Assembly (NCBI GenBank): GCA_900176545.1
Contig: FWXP01000011.1
Location: forward strand, 1 to 57,329
Source: Oscillospiraceae bacterium
GTDB lineage: Bacteria; Bacillota; Clostridia; Saccharofermentanales; Saccharofermentanaceae
Reading direction: 5' to 3'
Length of the DNA: 57,329 nucleotides
Of the stretch, positions 35,529 to 44,747 are shown piece by piece. Each line of letters begins with the position of its first letter. Positions within the stretch are counted from its first letter, which is position 1. The notes under the pieces are model-generated. The model saw only the letters and a list, made by a program, of their open reading frames with translations, ran no database searches and was not told the DNA's origin. A program made the translations under genes and the position numbers.

Positions 35529-37808
35529 TCAGAAACTCGAATTAAGTGCCATGGACTTATTCTGGAGATCTAATAGTGTTCTGTAGATCCCGCCTTCTAT
35601 CTTGGAAAGTTCTTCTTCCGTTCCTTCCTCTACGATCCTTCCGCCGTCTATTACGATCAGCCTGTCGGCATTCTTCAGCGTCGAGAGCCTGTGCGCAATG
35701 GAAAGCGTAGTCCTTCCCTGTACCAGATACTCAAGAGAATGCTGGATAGCTTTCTCCGTCTGTGTATCTACGCTGGCGGTAGCCTCATCCAGGATAAGTA
35801 TCTTGGGATCTGCAAGTATCGCACGGGCGATGGATATCCTCTGCTTCTCACCGCCGGAGAGATCCTTGCCGGCAGCACCAATGATGGTATCGTAGCCGTC
35901 AGGGAGCCTTGAGATGAACTCATGAGCGCTGGCAAGTTTTGCCGCGCGGATGATATCTGCCCTGGTGGCATTCTCATTGCCGTAAGCGATATTCTTGGCT
36001 ACAGAACCCATAAAGATATATGTATCCTGAGATACCATAGCTACATTGCGGCGAAGATCTTTCAACGCAAGATCCTTGACGTCGGTACCGTCGATCTTTA
36101 TCGATCCCTCATTAACGTCGTAGAGCCTTGATATCAGATTAACGAGTGTAGACTTACCTGCACCGGATCTTCCTACGATACCGAGCATCTCGCCTTCTCT
36201 GATCTTGATATTGATATCCTTCAAGACAGGTCTTCCCACCTGATAGCCGAATGTAACATTGTTAAGCTCTATCTCGCCCTTGGGAGAAGTAAGTTCGACA
36301 GGGTTCTTTGCCTCCTGTATCTCGGGGATGGCATCCATGATCTCGAATAGTCTCTCAGCGGAATTGATGCTGTCGGACCACATCCTGAAGATCCAGGAGA
36401 AGAAGTTCATGGGACCGTTGAGCTGCATAACATATCCTACGAATGTGATGAGCACGCCAAGTTCGATCTCTTGAGTCTTCAGAACGAAGATAACACCTGC
36501 GATCCATATCCAGATACTGGATATCTCCTGTACGAGATTGTAGAGAACAGAGAACTTATTACGAAGCTTGGCTATATCGATCTCGGTATCCCTCAGGTTG
36601 CCGCTGGGGCGGGCAAACTTCTCTATCTGCTTATCCTGCTGCCCGAAAGCCTTTACGACTCTTGCTCCCGTAAGATTATCATTGGCAAGACCCGATACAG
36701 CCTTCTCGGCACGATGTCTCTTACCTGACAGGATCCAAAGACCCGGACGAAGCTTCACGGTCATGAAGACCAGAAGAGGCAAGAGTATACAAGCGAGAAG
36801 TGCCATCTTCCAGTTCAATCTGAACATGATCACGAACGTAACTATGATCGTGATGCCGTGAACGAATATCATGGGAAGTCCGTCGATAAAGAAGTTCCTT
36901 ACTCGATCCGAATCACTTAAGACCCTTGTCATCAATCCGCCCGTCTGCTTATTGACGTAAAAGCTCAATGAGAGCCTGCTCATGGCATTGAATACATCGT
37001 TCTTTATATCCCTGATGGCAGTACTCGAGAGCTTAGCCATTACATATATCTGAAGATAGTTGGACAGAGCCTGCAGAAGTCGTACCAGGAGCATGGCAAC
37101 GGCAACTACAAGGAGCGCCAGACCGAACTTACCTGCGAGGCCATACCGTGCAAGATATGAATCGTCAAACTTAAGCACCTTATCGAAGAGCACTGTACCC
37201 GTTAAGTAAGGCCATGCAATATTCATGCATCCGTTTACTACATAAGTGATCACGAGAACGACTATAAGGATCTTATACTTAAGGAAATACTTTAATGTCC
37301 TTCCGAAGATAGACCTCTTGCTCTTGGGGGCATCGGAAGAAGACTCGGTCTCTTCCTCCTGCTCTTCATCAGCCGCCAGCTGTCCTCCGTGGATATAATT
37401 ACGAAGCTTTCTTACCAGCACGTTCATCTGCTGCTGATACCTGTTGGTAAAAGCAGCGATACTTATATACTCACCTTTGTACTCACCGGACAAAACATTC
37501 GAACCTACGAAAGTATCTATACGAAGGTGCAAAACAGAATCCAGATCATATACGGTTACCCCGTATTCACCGGGCTCTTCATCTATATATTCATCCCCCG
37601 TCTTTGCGTTTCTGAAAAGGTGTACGGAAGAAGAAGGGAGCGTCATGGTACACACGGCGATCTTCTCAGAGGTCACCGCGATATATCCCTTGATGTATTC
37701 TCCTTCAAATGACAAGTCTATCGGACTATGTAAAAGGATATCCTTTTCTTCGATCTGATAGTTCTTGAGTATAGTTAAGACCTTCGCTGTCAACATCAAA
37801 TCCGACAT
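35529..37808 (-). CDS. ABC exporter (TMD-NBD) with N-terminal PH-like domain
   Basis: 759 aa from the ATG at 37808 (AAGGAAA upstream). An N-terminal domain (about 1-165, IAVTSEKIAVCTMTLP) resembles that of the partner exporter but has no zinc ribbon. It is followed by six TMs (about 185-470) and a C-terminal NBD: Walker A GIVGRSGAGKST, LSGGEKQRISIARA, ILILDEATASVD. With the half-exporter at 32791 it probably forms a heterodimer. It is the first gene of the operon and lies 130 bp downstream of a BlaI-like dyad. Confidence 0.9.
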   Translation of the reverse strand: MSDLMLTAKVLTILKNYQIEEKDILLHSPIDLSFEGEYIKGYIAVTSEKIAVCTMTLPSSSVHLFRNAKTGDEYIDEEPGEYGVTVYDLDSVLHLRIDTFVGSNVLSGEYKGEYISIAAFTNRYQQQMNVLVRKLRNYIHGGQLAADEEQEEETESSSDAPKSKRSIFGRTLKYFLKYKILIVVLVITYVVNGCMNIAWPYLTGTVLFDKVLKFDDSYLARYGLAGKFGLALLVVAVAMLLVRLLQALSNYLQIYVMAKLSSTAIRDIKNDVFNAMSRLSLSFYVNKQTGGLMTRVLSDSDRVRNFFIDGLPMIFVHGITIIVTFVIMFRLNWKMALLACILLPLLVFMTVKLRPGLWILSGKRHRAEKAVSGLANDNLTGARVVKAFGQQDKQIEKFARPSGNLRDTEIDIAKLRNKFSVLYNLVQEISSIWIWIAGVIFVLKTQEIELGVLITFVGYVMQLNGPMNFFSWIFRMWSDSINSAERLFEIMDAIPEIQEAKNPVELTSPKGEIELNNVTFGYQVGRPVLKDINIKIREGEMLGIVGRSGAGKSTLVNLISRLYDVNEGSIKIDGTDVKDLALKDLRRNVAMVSQDTYIFMGSVAKNIAYGNENATRADIIRAAKLASAHEFISRLPDGYDTIIGAAGKDLSGGEKQRISIARAILADPKILILDEATASVDTQTEKAIQHSLEYLVQGRTTLSIAHRLSTLKNADRLIVIDGGRIVEEGTEEELSKIEGGIYRTLLDLQNKSMALNSSF

Positions 37809-37935
37809 CGTTCTCGTTTCCTTTTTCAATACTGGTTTTTGGGGTAATGAGAGCGATTGTAGCACTCATATATATCAAAAACAAGAGCAAAAGTTTCGAA
37901 TCTGAGTATAAGAACACATTTCTTACATTTGTCAG

Positions 37936-37951
37936 GTCTACAAGTGTAAAC
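37936..37951 (-). promoter_or_regulatory. Probable BlaI-type operator upstream of the ABC exporter operon
   Basis: GTCTACA-AG-TGTAAAC differs at one base from the dyads upstream of blaI read on the opposite strand. A weaker half-like TTACATTTGT adjoins at 37923-37932. It lies 128 bp before the exporter start. On the minus strand a TGACAA/TATACT pair with 18-bp spacing overlaps downstream, so repression here is plausible. Confidence 0.6.
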
Positions 37952-37974
37952 TATCAGTATTTTTACACGGATTA

Positions 37975-38265
37975 TCAGATAATATTGCGCTTAAAGTATT
38001 CTACGTTCTCCCTGTACTGCTTGGCCTCACCTGAAAGCTTATTCCTGCTTGACTTTCCTCCTAGCGGTACATACTCTTCTTCAATAGAACGATTGAACAC
38101 TTCTACTCCTCTGGTAGAGTATGTGAATGATACCTTCTCTCCCTTGGACACACTATTCTTTTTTTCCAACATCGAAGAGACGAGGTACATACCCAGAGGG
38201 ATACCCGAAGCGATACCATAGAAGACTCCGAGAACTATGATTATTATCAACAGACCATTCATCAC
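37975..38265 (-). CDS. Small single-TM protein, unknown (96 aa)
   Basis: An N-terminal TM (about 3-27) is followed by a basic cytoplasmic tail. No known domain. The start overlaps the stop of the zinc-ribbon membrane protein by 4 nt, so the two are coupled and may act together. Function unknown. Confidence 0.65.
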   Translation of the reverse strand: MMNGLLIIIIVLGVFYGIASGIPLGMYLVSSMLEKKNSVSKGEKVSFTYSTRGVEVFNRSIEEEYVPLGGKSSRNKLSGEAKQYRENVEYFKRNII

Positions 38266-39455
38266 CTTTCCCTCCTTGAAGTAAACTTTATAAGTCTCTT
38301 GGATGAAGACAGATCTATCATCTCGCGGACCTGTCCCCGCTTCTTATCCAGCATGGCAGCTATCGAAGATGCGAGCGTGATCAGTGCACCCCATATGCCT
38401 AAACCCGCGTACGGATTTCTGCCCACCATCGCAAGACCGAGACCGATGCCTACGGCGCCCACGGCGGACAGTGCTATTATCGGTAATATCGAGGCTCCGA
38501 GAGAAGCAGAGGCAAACATAGCATTGCTGTACTCGGGTCCTCCGAATACCTTTCCCGTCTGGCCATTGACCAGCATGATGACTTGCTTGCCCTTATATTC
38601 TCCTACCACAAACCACACCGGGAACAGAGCATAGAAAGCCTTTCCTTTATACTTGACGGTATTGTCATAAGCTATATTGACATAACCGGAAGGAACGATA
38701 TCAGAATCCTTGAGCTCATACAGCTCATATTCGCGTATCTTCTTCTCTGCCTGTGACAACAATCCTTCCGGATCCTCATCCGCCATATCGGAGCAGAATC
38801 CCTGAAGATATCCTTCGTTGAATTCCTTCATAGCGGTGAGATCGTAAGGTTCTATCATCAGGCTCGCGGTATTGGCAAGGGAAGCGGATGCTTCAAGAGT
38901 CAGCTGGTCATAAAAGCATCGCATACCTCTGCCTATCTGATCCTGTCTGATGATATTACCGTGCTTATCTCTCTGAGTCATCTCGTAGATAAGATTGCCC
39001 TTGCTCTCCGCATGAACGATATAGTACGGAATATATATGCCCACAGTCCTTACGAAAGGCATATTCTTCGCTTTCTTATCCAGGAAGACGCTTCCCTTGA
39101 GATGGGATCTTACATTCTCTTCTGCCTTCTTGGCTCCAAAAGCAAACGGGATCATTCCGTTAGGTCTTCTCTTATTTGCTACCCTGTCAAAGATGACTCC
39201 GTTATTACCGCAGAACGGACAGGAAGATGTCATCTCAGAATCCCCCGCTACTATGCTTCCACCGCACGTAGAACAGGTATATACATTTACATCCTCTCTG
39301 GCGAGTTCATCATTGTCATCAACAAAACTACTGATATCCAAAGGACCGTTATCACTGTCGTGACCGACATCGAACTCACCGCCGCAATTGCCGCAGACGA
39401 GCTTGCCCTTATCAGGATCAAAGCGGAGTTTACCCGCACAATTTACACACTGCAT
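38262..39455 (-). CDS. TFIIB-type zinc-ribbon membrane protein (397 aa)
   Basis: Two zinc ribbons at the N-terminus (CVNC-CGNCG at 3-25 and CSTCG-CPFCG at about 56-78) are followed by a soluble domain with MIPFAFGAKKAEE and YIPYYIVHA motifs, then two TMs near 305-365. The combination is common in Clostridia and Actinobacteria but unstudied. It has a GAGGGGG ribosome site and an extended -10 (TGCTATAAT) upstream near 39490. Function unknown. Confidence 0.8.
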   Translation of the reverse strand: MQCVNCAGKLRFDPDKGKLVCGNCGGEFDVGHDSDNGPLDISSFVDDNDELAREDVNVYTCSTCGGSIVAGDSEMTSSCPFCGNNGVIFDRVANKRRPNGMIPFAFGAKKAEENVRSHLKGSVFLDKKAKNMPFVRTVGIYIPYYIVHAESKGNLIYEMTQRDKHGNIIRQDQIGRGMRCFYDQLTLEASASLANTASLMIEPYDLTAMKEFNEGYLQGFCSDMADEDPEGLLSQAEKKIREYELYELKDSDIVPSGYVNIAYDNTVKYKGKAFYALFPVWFVVGEYKGKQVIMLVNGQTGKVFGGPEYSNAMFASASLGASILPIIALSAVGAVGIGLGLAMVGRNPYAGLGIWGALITLASSIAAMLDKKRGQVREMIDLSSSKRLIKFTSRRER

Positions 39456-39524
39456 GTTATCTATACCCCCTCAAGTATTCCGATAACATTATAGCAGTAT
39501 AATTTTCTTTACGGAGGATAATCG

Positions 39525-40049
39525 TTACTTACCGATATTCCTGTGCCTGTATCTACCGAATAAGATCCCGTCATCTATAAATTGTCCCGATTCTGATACC
39601 CACATAGGGAACTGCCCCTTCCGGTCATAGGTCTTGTCGTTCAGCATACCCGTATGGAAGGATATATGCCTATACTGACGAAGTACCAGTTCCATCCTGG
39701 TATAGGGACAACCTTCAGGCTTGGTATAGAGCATGGCGTCATCAAGAGTATCCAGATAGTCCATGGTCTTCTTCTCCACCGCTTCAAGATAATCAAGGAG
39801 CTGCTCGTCGGTAAGTACCACTGACGTATCATTATCAGGGTTATCCATACCTTCTTCGTGGAAGTCGGGTTCTTCGTAATCATAAGGATTAATGAACCAC
39901 TTATCTGCCGAATGTATGGCATGGTATGCCCATCTCCAGCAGGGGCTTCCGCAGCACAGGGCATCACGGTCATAGGCTCTTATCGACGTACGTATATTAA
40001 GAAAGTTCGGCTTTATCGTATCCTTTATCACATTTATGAGTTCATTCAT
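39525..40049 (-). CDS. DinB-like four-helix protein (174 aa)
   Basis: Start set to the ATG at 40049 (GGGAGA upstream), which removes 22 non-coding residues. The pattern WRWAYHAIHSADKWF near residue 42 and YRHISFHTGMLN near 140 gives the spaced His residues of the DinB/YfiT metal-binding four-helix bundle. Such proteins are often thiol-dependent transferases; the substrate is unknown. It is divergent from the LysR gene. Confidence 0.75.
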   Translation of the reverse strand: MNELINVIKDTIKPNFLNIRTSIRAYDRDALCCGSPCWRWAYHAIHSADKWFINPYDYEEPDFHEEGMDNPDNDTSVVLTDEQLLDYLEAVEKKTMDYLDTLDDAMLYTKPEGCPYTRMELVLRQYRHISFHTGMLNDKTYDRKGQFPMWVSESGQFIDDGILFGRYRHRNIGK

Positions 40050-40170
40050 GGCAACTGTCTCCCGATATATTGAAAGTGATCGATCCTGACCGTATAATAG
40101 CACCACAGGACACATCAGTAAAATTGAAATATCGGATAATTAGCTTCAAATATTTTGAACGAGGTATACT

Positions 40171-41052
40171 ATGACCCTTACTCAGTTACGTACATTTCTG
40201 GAGATAGCAGAATCAGGAAGCTTCACATCAGCGGCAGATAAGATGGGATATGCCCAGTCAACTGTCACCATGCAGATAAGATCCCTGGAAGAGGAACTCG
40301 GAACTCCGCTCTTCGACAGACTCGGCAAGACAGTTGTCCCTACAGATCAAGGCATAAGGCTCATGGCCTATGCAGAGAAGATGCTTCAGATGGAGCGCGA
40401 GATCAAGTCAGATATCACAAGCAGCGAGAAGCCCTCCGGTCTTCTTAAGATAGGCGTATCCGAGACTTTATGCTATAAGCGTTTTCCTGAGATGCTCCTT
40501 TGGTACAGGAACAGTTTTCCCGAGGTAGAGATACAGCTTACGTTCGTAACTCACGATACATTTCCCGGAATGCTTCGAAGCGGAGCCGTAGATATGGTAT
40601 ATACCCTTAATCCCCTTATAGAAAGAGATGACCTCAAGCTCCTTTCAAAGAAGGAAGAGAGCCTGGGATTCTATGTATCTCCCGATCACAAACTGGCAAA
40701 GAAAAGAAGGGTAACAGAGAGCGACCTTAACGACATTCCTCTCCTTCTAACATCACACGGCTGCAACTTCAGAAAGATGCTTATTGAAGCCCTTAATGAA
40801 GAAGGTATAATTCCGAATATCGCCATAGAGACGAGCAGTAAGGAGATCTTAAAGCAGTTCGCGATAAACGGCGCCGGTGCAGCATTCATACCCGATATGT
40901 CTGCCCAAGACGAGGTAATAGAAGGTAAGCTCACACGGCTCAACTGGAAAGGCGCAAAGTTCCCCATATATTCTCAGGTCTTCGTACATAAGGATAAGCA
41001 TATTACGGGTGCCATACGTGAGATGGCAGACCTTATCACAGGATATCGATGA
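40171..41052 (+). CDS. LysR-family transcriptional regulator
   Basis: 293 aa. The N-terminal winged HTH (1-60) contains LRTFLEIAESGSFTSAADKM and STVTMQIRSLEEELGTPLFDR, a textbook LysR sequence; the C-terminal ligand-binding domain (about 88-290) starts LLKIGVSETL. It is one of only three plus-strand genes. The divergent DinB-like gene (40049) is the most likely target. Its 3' end overlaps the convergent HAD gene by 17 bp. Confidence 0.95.
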   Translation: MTLTQLRTFLEIAESGSFTSAADKMGYAQSTVTMQIRSLEEELGTPLFDRLGKTVVPTDQGIRLMAYAEKMLQMEREIKSDITSSEKPSGLLKIGVSETLCYKRFPEMLLWYRNSFPEVEIQLTFVTHDTFPGMLRSGAVDMVYTLNPLIERDDLKLLSKKEESLGFYVSPDHKLAKKRRVTESDLNDIPLLLTSHGCNFRKMLIEALNEEGIIPNIAIETSSKEILKQFAINGAGAAFIPDMSAQDEVIEGKLTRLNWKGAKFPIYSQVFVHKDKHITGAIREMADLITGYR

Positions 41053-41722
41053 GTTCGCTAAGATCTCTTATCTTCATATCCTGACCATAGTCTTTATCTT
41101 CCTCTGTCCTATTGATAAGTATTGCCTTAGATCCCGCGTTATGTGCGCAGATCATGTCCTTGATCTCATCTCCTACGAAAGCCATCTCGGAAGGATCGAT
41201 ACCAAGCTTATCGGCGATCATGATAAGACCTTCCTTACATGGCTTTCTGTAGCCTGTATCGTTAGATGTCAATGGCAGGTCTATATACTTGATAAGAGGT
41301 CCTATATCCCCTAATGCATATTCATTATCCATGCCGTAAGGAACATCTGAAAGAGTCGCAGTCAGGATGCCCATATCCTTTATCTTCTTAAGTGTCTCTT
41401 CGGCTTCCGGATAGACCTTGGTATCTACCCTGAAGAAAGAATAGAACTCTCTTTTAATATCCTGCATAAGAGAAGGATCGACAGATGCACCTTCGAGCAT
41501 TTCGGAGAAGATAGTATCAGAAGAGTATTCCTTCTCCCTTGGATTGATCCTCGTATTGTACTTAGTGAGCACTTCACCGAAATGAGTATATTCTTCCTCG
41601 GTAAATGTAAGTGAGAGCTTCTCTGCCACGGACTCAAAAGCAGGTCTATAAAGCTTAGACCAGTTGAGCGGGATCGGATAATAAGTAAGAGTCTGACCGA
41701 TATCAAATACTATAGCTTTCAA
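41036..41722 (-). CDS. HAD-superfamily hydrolase (228 aa)
   Basis: I place the start at TTG (41722), which follows AAAGAGGT by 6 nt and gives the canonical MKAIVFD N-terminus; a GTG six codons earlier has no ribosome site. Motif I is VFDIGQTL, with Gly where most phosphatases have the second Asp; motif II Ser lies in TLSDVPYG, motif III Lys in YRKPCK, motif IV is AFVGDEIKD. The missing acid/base Asp may mean altered chemistry. It is the last gene of an eight-gene operon and converges with LysR. Confidence 0.88.
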   Translation of the reverse strand: MKAIVFDIGQTLTYYPIPLNWSKLYRPAFESVAEKLSLTFTEEEYTHFGEVLTKYNTRINPREKEYSSDTIFSEMLEGASVDPSLMQDIKREFYSFFRVDTKVYPEAEETLKKIKDMGILTATLSDVPYGMDNEYALGDIGPLIKYIDLPLTSNDTGYRKPCKEGLIMIADKLGIDPSEMAFVGDEIKDMICAHNAGSKAILINRTEEDKDYGQDMKIRDLSELIDIL

Positions 41723-41741
41723 GACATCAACCTCTTTCACA

Positions 41742-42107
41742 TCACGAGAATCCGTATACTATGCTCAATGTAGCAAGAATAAATCCCGCTATACTTCCCA
41801 CCATAGCTGTTATCGGCAGCCAGAGCTTACGAGGACCGGACTTTACCAACATCTTGATCAAGGATACTATGCCCATTATCCCTCCGACAGGAGACAAACA
41901 TACCGAAGCGCCTGCACCGATAAACAGCAGCACTGCCCTCCTTACATCTTCAGATTGTATGCTCGCACTGCTGCTATTGGATCCCGGAAGCAAGGCTGAT
42001 ACGAGGACAAGGATACCTCCTAAGAAACCGAGAACGGAAAATACCAGCGATACATATCCTAATGTGACAGCGCCGCTTTTTACCTTCTTCCTATTACCGT
42101 CAGACAT
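41742..42107 (-). CDS. Small three-TM protein (121 aa)
   Basis: ATG at 42107 with GAGGTGA. Hydrophobic helices at about 15-40, 60-85 and 93-118, with Gly-rich packing. Resembles the DUF4190-like small membrane proteins in layout, but I cannot assign a family. Gaps of 19 nt on both sides tie it to the nitrilase and HAD genes. Confidence 0.7.
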   Translation of the reverse strand: MSDGNRKKVKSGAVTLGYVSLVFSVLGFLGGILVLVSALLPGSNSSSASIQSEDVRRAVLLFIGAGASVCLSPVGGIMGIVSLIKMLVKSGPRKLWLPITAMVGSIAGFILATLSIVYGFS

Positions 42108-42126
42108 ACAGGTCACCTCGCTTCCT

Positions 42127-43005
42127 TTAATACCAGCTCTCGAACTCTCCGCCTATAACATCCTTTACATCCGGGTCCGACATTATCGCATACCTGTCGG
42201 GACGCCTGTACTTATCTCCCATTATGTCACCTTTTCTGTGAGCACGAAGCGCATCGAGATCAAGTTCTGCGACATACACTCCGGGTGTTCTCGGTGCTTC
42301 GAAGACGCACATATCCCTGGCTCCGGGTTCATCCTTCTTCCACGGTACACCATCAAAGAGGGTAGAACGACCGTTGCAGTCGGGATGTCCTTCCGGGTAG
42401 TTGCATGTGGCTACTGCCACCATATTCTCATATGCTCTCGTCCTTAATGCTGACAGACGGTTGATCTCCATGGGACATGCGTTAGGAGCCAGGATGAGTT
42501 CCGCGCCCTTGAGCATCAGGATACGCGCACTCTCAGGGAACTCCCTGTCAAAGCAGATCATGGAACCTATCTTCACCTTTCCTCTTCCGAAGTCAAGGTC
42601 AGCTACGTAGAAATCATCTCCGCCCGATAAGACCTTCTCCAGATCGAATGCGCAGGGATGCACCTTGCTGTAGTGAAGTATCTCCTTACCTGTCCTGTCG
42701 AAGAAGATAACGGAGTTAAGAGGCTTAGGATCGTGCTTCTCAAGGAAAGTTATTCCGATAGCCATCTGAAGCTCTGCTGCGAGTTTTCTAAACTCTTCTA
42801 TAAACTCACTATCCTTCTCTATGGCAAGATCATCTATCTCACCTTCACCCTGAGGAAGATAATATCCGTCACTGTACATCTCCGGAAAGAGTGCCACATC
42901 AGCGCCCTTCTCCTTTGCTTCGATGCAGGCCTTCCTGCCCGCTTCGAGATTCTCATTAAGATCCTTACCGGGAAGGATCTGCATAAATGCTATCTTTATG
43001 TTCAT
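42127..43005 (-). CDS. Carbon-nitrogen hydrolase (nitrilase superfamily)
   Basis: 292 aa. The catalytic triad is visible: Glu in ALFPEMYSDGYYL (about 43), Lys in YSKVHPCAFDLE (about 115) and Cys in GSMICFDREFPESAR (about 152). Members hydrolyse amides such as N-carbamyl compounds, omega-amides or repaired metabolites. The substrate is not evident. Cytoplasmic. Second-last enzyme-coding part of the eight-gene operon. Confidence 0.93.
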   Translation of the reverse strand: MNIKIAFMQILPGKDLNENLEAGRKACIEAKEKGADVALFPEMYSDGYYLPQGEGEIDDLAIEKDSEFIEEFRKLAAELQMAIGITFLEKHDPKPLNSVIFFDRTGKEILHYSKVHPCAFDLEKVLSGGDDFYVADLDFGRGKVKIGSMICFDREFPESARILMLKGAELILAPNACPMEINRLSALRTRAYENMVAVATCNYPEGHPDCNGRSTLFDGVPWKKDEPGARDMCVFEAPRTPGVYVAELDLDALRAHRKGDIMGDKYRRPDRYAIMSDPDVKDVIGGEFESWY

Positions 43006-43018
43006 TCTGTTTTCTCCC

Positions 43019-43507
43019 TTATAGTGTCTTAAGATAGGTCTGCATCCTGTGGCTTAAGAGCTCATCTTCACTCATGCTCAAGATAGTATCCTTATCTGCC
43101 CATTTATAGGCAACAGTCTCTCCTTCCTGAAGGAGGATGCTGTCCTTATCGCAGTCTGTCGTACAGAAATATTCCACGTATACGCAGTGCGTCTCATCGC
43201 TTATCGTTCTTCCTATCTCATAAAGCTCGTCTGCTTCTATTCCCGTCTCTTCCCTAAGCTCTCGCTCTGCTGCCTCCATATCCGCTTCACCCTTAAGGGC
43301 AGAACCGCCAGCCGTCGCCTCCCACATGGAAGGATAGGGCTTACGGGGGTCTCTTTGCATAAGAAGATAAGTGCCGTCAGCATGCCTTACCAGGATATGG
43401 CAGACAAGGTGGTAGACGCCTTCAGGGATATCCTTTTCCTGTCCTCTTATAAGCATCATGCCTTCGATGATATTAAAGTCCTTGTCGTATGCATCCCAAA
43501 GTTCCAT
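43019..43507 (-). CDS. Nudix hydrolase (162 aa)
   Basis: The Nudix box GGSALKGEADMEAAERELREETGIEADE fits G-x5-E-x7-REUXEEXGU. The N-terminus (MELWDAYDKDFNIIEG, then VCHILVRHADGTYLLMQRDP) is typical of YfcD/IPP-isomerase-like Nudix enzymes. It probably cleaves a nucleoside diphosphate derivative. One nucleotide separates it from the S51 peptidase gene. Confidence 0.93.
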   Translation of the reverse strand: MELWDAYDKDFNIIEGMMLIRGQEKDIPEGVYHLVCHILVRHADGTYLLMQRDPRKPYPSMWEATAGGSALKGEADMEAAERELREETGIEADELYEIGRTISDETHCVYVEYFCTTDCDKDSILLQEGETVAYKWADKDTILSMSEDELLSHRMQTYLKTL

Positions 43508-43508
43508 A

Positions 43509-44234
43509 TCAGCTTATCCTCACCGATACGCCGTTATCGCAGATCTTACTCATCTTTCCGTCAAGTATCCTGTATGCCTCACCGAACAGTTCTTCAGATC
43601 CGTCTTCTATAACGATATAGCTTCCGTCGTTAAGAGCTAATATCTCGTGACCAATACTGTCGGGAAGTGTTATATCCTCTATAAGCCTCAAGCCGTCTAA
43701 CATATCGTATCTAAGGCTCTGAAAATGCGGGAAGATATTTACCTTAGTGATACCTAATCCCTTTATCCATCTTCTATAGTTCGGGTCAATAGCCTCGCCT
43801 TCAAGTTCAGGTCCCGCGTATACGTCTTCCGCGCAGTTCATGGAACCTGCACTCCATGCGATAAGAAGCCCGTCAAAGCTCCCCGAATACCTTCTTAATC
43901 CTATCTTTTCAAAGAAAGCATTCTGGGTAGGGACATGACCGCCTGTAAGTATCAGTACATCAGCTTCCCGGAGCTCCTCATTTCTGCTGTCGATCATGTC
44001 TATATCAGTTATCTTAAGTCCGCTCATGGGAAGAGATTCCCTGTAGCATTCAAGTACCGAATCGTTCTTCTCGTGATCTTCAGGATCTGCGCAGACCATC
44101 ATGACACGTGCACCGCAGGGCCAGTATTCCCTTATCTTATCAAGGCATCCGTTGATATTACTAAGAGGCACCGGGAGGCGCTTGCCATCTTCCTTCAACA
44201 CACCTCCGAGCCAGCTTGTAAGTATAGCTCTCAT
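43509..44234 (-). CDS. Peptidase S51 (dipeptidase E-like)
   Basis: 241 aa of the S51 class-I glutamine-amidotransferase-like fold. The nucleophile Ser is in LLIAWSAGSMNCAE (about residue 123). The N-terminal MRAILTS and LILTGGHVPTQN blocks match the family. PepE-type enzymes cleave Asp-X dipeptides; cyanophycinase relatives also exist. It overlaps the GNAT gene by 4 nt. Confidence 0.88.
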   Translation of the reverse strand: MRAILTSWLGGVLKEDGKRLPVPLSNINGCLDKIREYWPCGARVMMVCADPEDHEKNDSVLECYRESLPMSGLKITDIDMIDSRNEELREADVLILTGGHVPTQNAFFEKIGLRRYSGSFDGLLIAWSAGSMNCAEDVYAGPELEGEAIDPNYRRWIKGLGITKVNIFPHFQSLRYDMLDGLRLIEDITLPDSIGHEILALNDGSYIVIEDGSEELFGEAYRILDGKMSKICDNGVSVRIS

Positions 44235-44743
44235 TGTGCCTCATACTCCTCTCTTGTAAGTTCCATCTCGATAACATTGTATGGCTCTAGGGTGACTGTC
44301 TCCTTATCCTTGAAGCCAACCGCCTTATAACAGTAATGTGCCGGATCGTTATTCTCGAATACGCCTATCGTTATCTTCTTTGCACCGTATACTTCGAAAG
44401 CATACTTAAGGCCCGCCGTGAGCATCTTCTTGCCGTAGCCCTTACCTCTTACTTTGGTATCTACTATTACCCAGCCGAAGCGGATGACATCAGGATCACC
44501 GCCGGGATATCTCATTATGAAATGACCTACGACATTGCCGTCGTCATCTACAGCCGTCCACGGATAGAAATTATCGTCTTCGGTGCATCCGCCGTTATCC
44601 TTCGTGTACTTATCGTCTAAGACGCAGGCATCTATCGGATACTTTCCTATATGCTCTCCGCCCCACATAGTAAACACTTCTTCATCCTGTACCCACTTCT
44701 CTATGGTCTTGGAATCGATACTCTTATACTGTCTTAATCTCAT
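44231..44743 (-). CDS. GNAT N-acetyltransferase (170 aa)
   Basis: ATG at 44743 (AGAGGTAA upstream) gives MRLRQYKSIDSKTIEKW. The acetyl-CoA-binding motif is VRGKGYGKKMLTAGLKYAFE, followed by ITIGVFENNDPAHYCYKAVGF, as in RimJ/RimL-like enzymes. The acceptor is unknown. Tight spacing in the eight-gene operon. Confidence 0.92.
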   Translation of the reverse strand: MRLRQYKSIDSKTIEKWVQDEEVFTMWGGEHIGKYPIDACVLDDKYTKDNGGCTEDDNFYPWTAVDDDGNVVGHFIMRYPGGDPDVIRFGWVIVDTKVRGKGYGKKMLTAGLKYAFEVYGAKKITIGVFENNDPAHYCYKAVGFKDKETVTLEPYNVIEMELTREEYEAQ

Positions 44744-44747
44744 GTTA

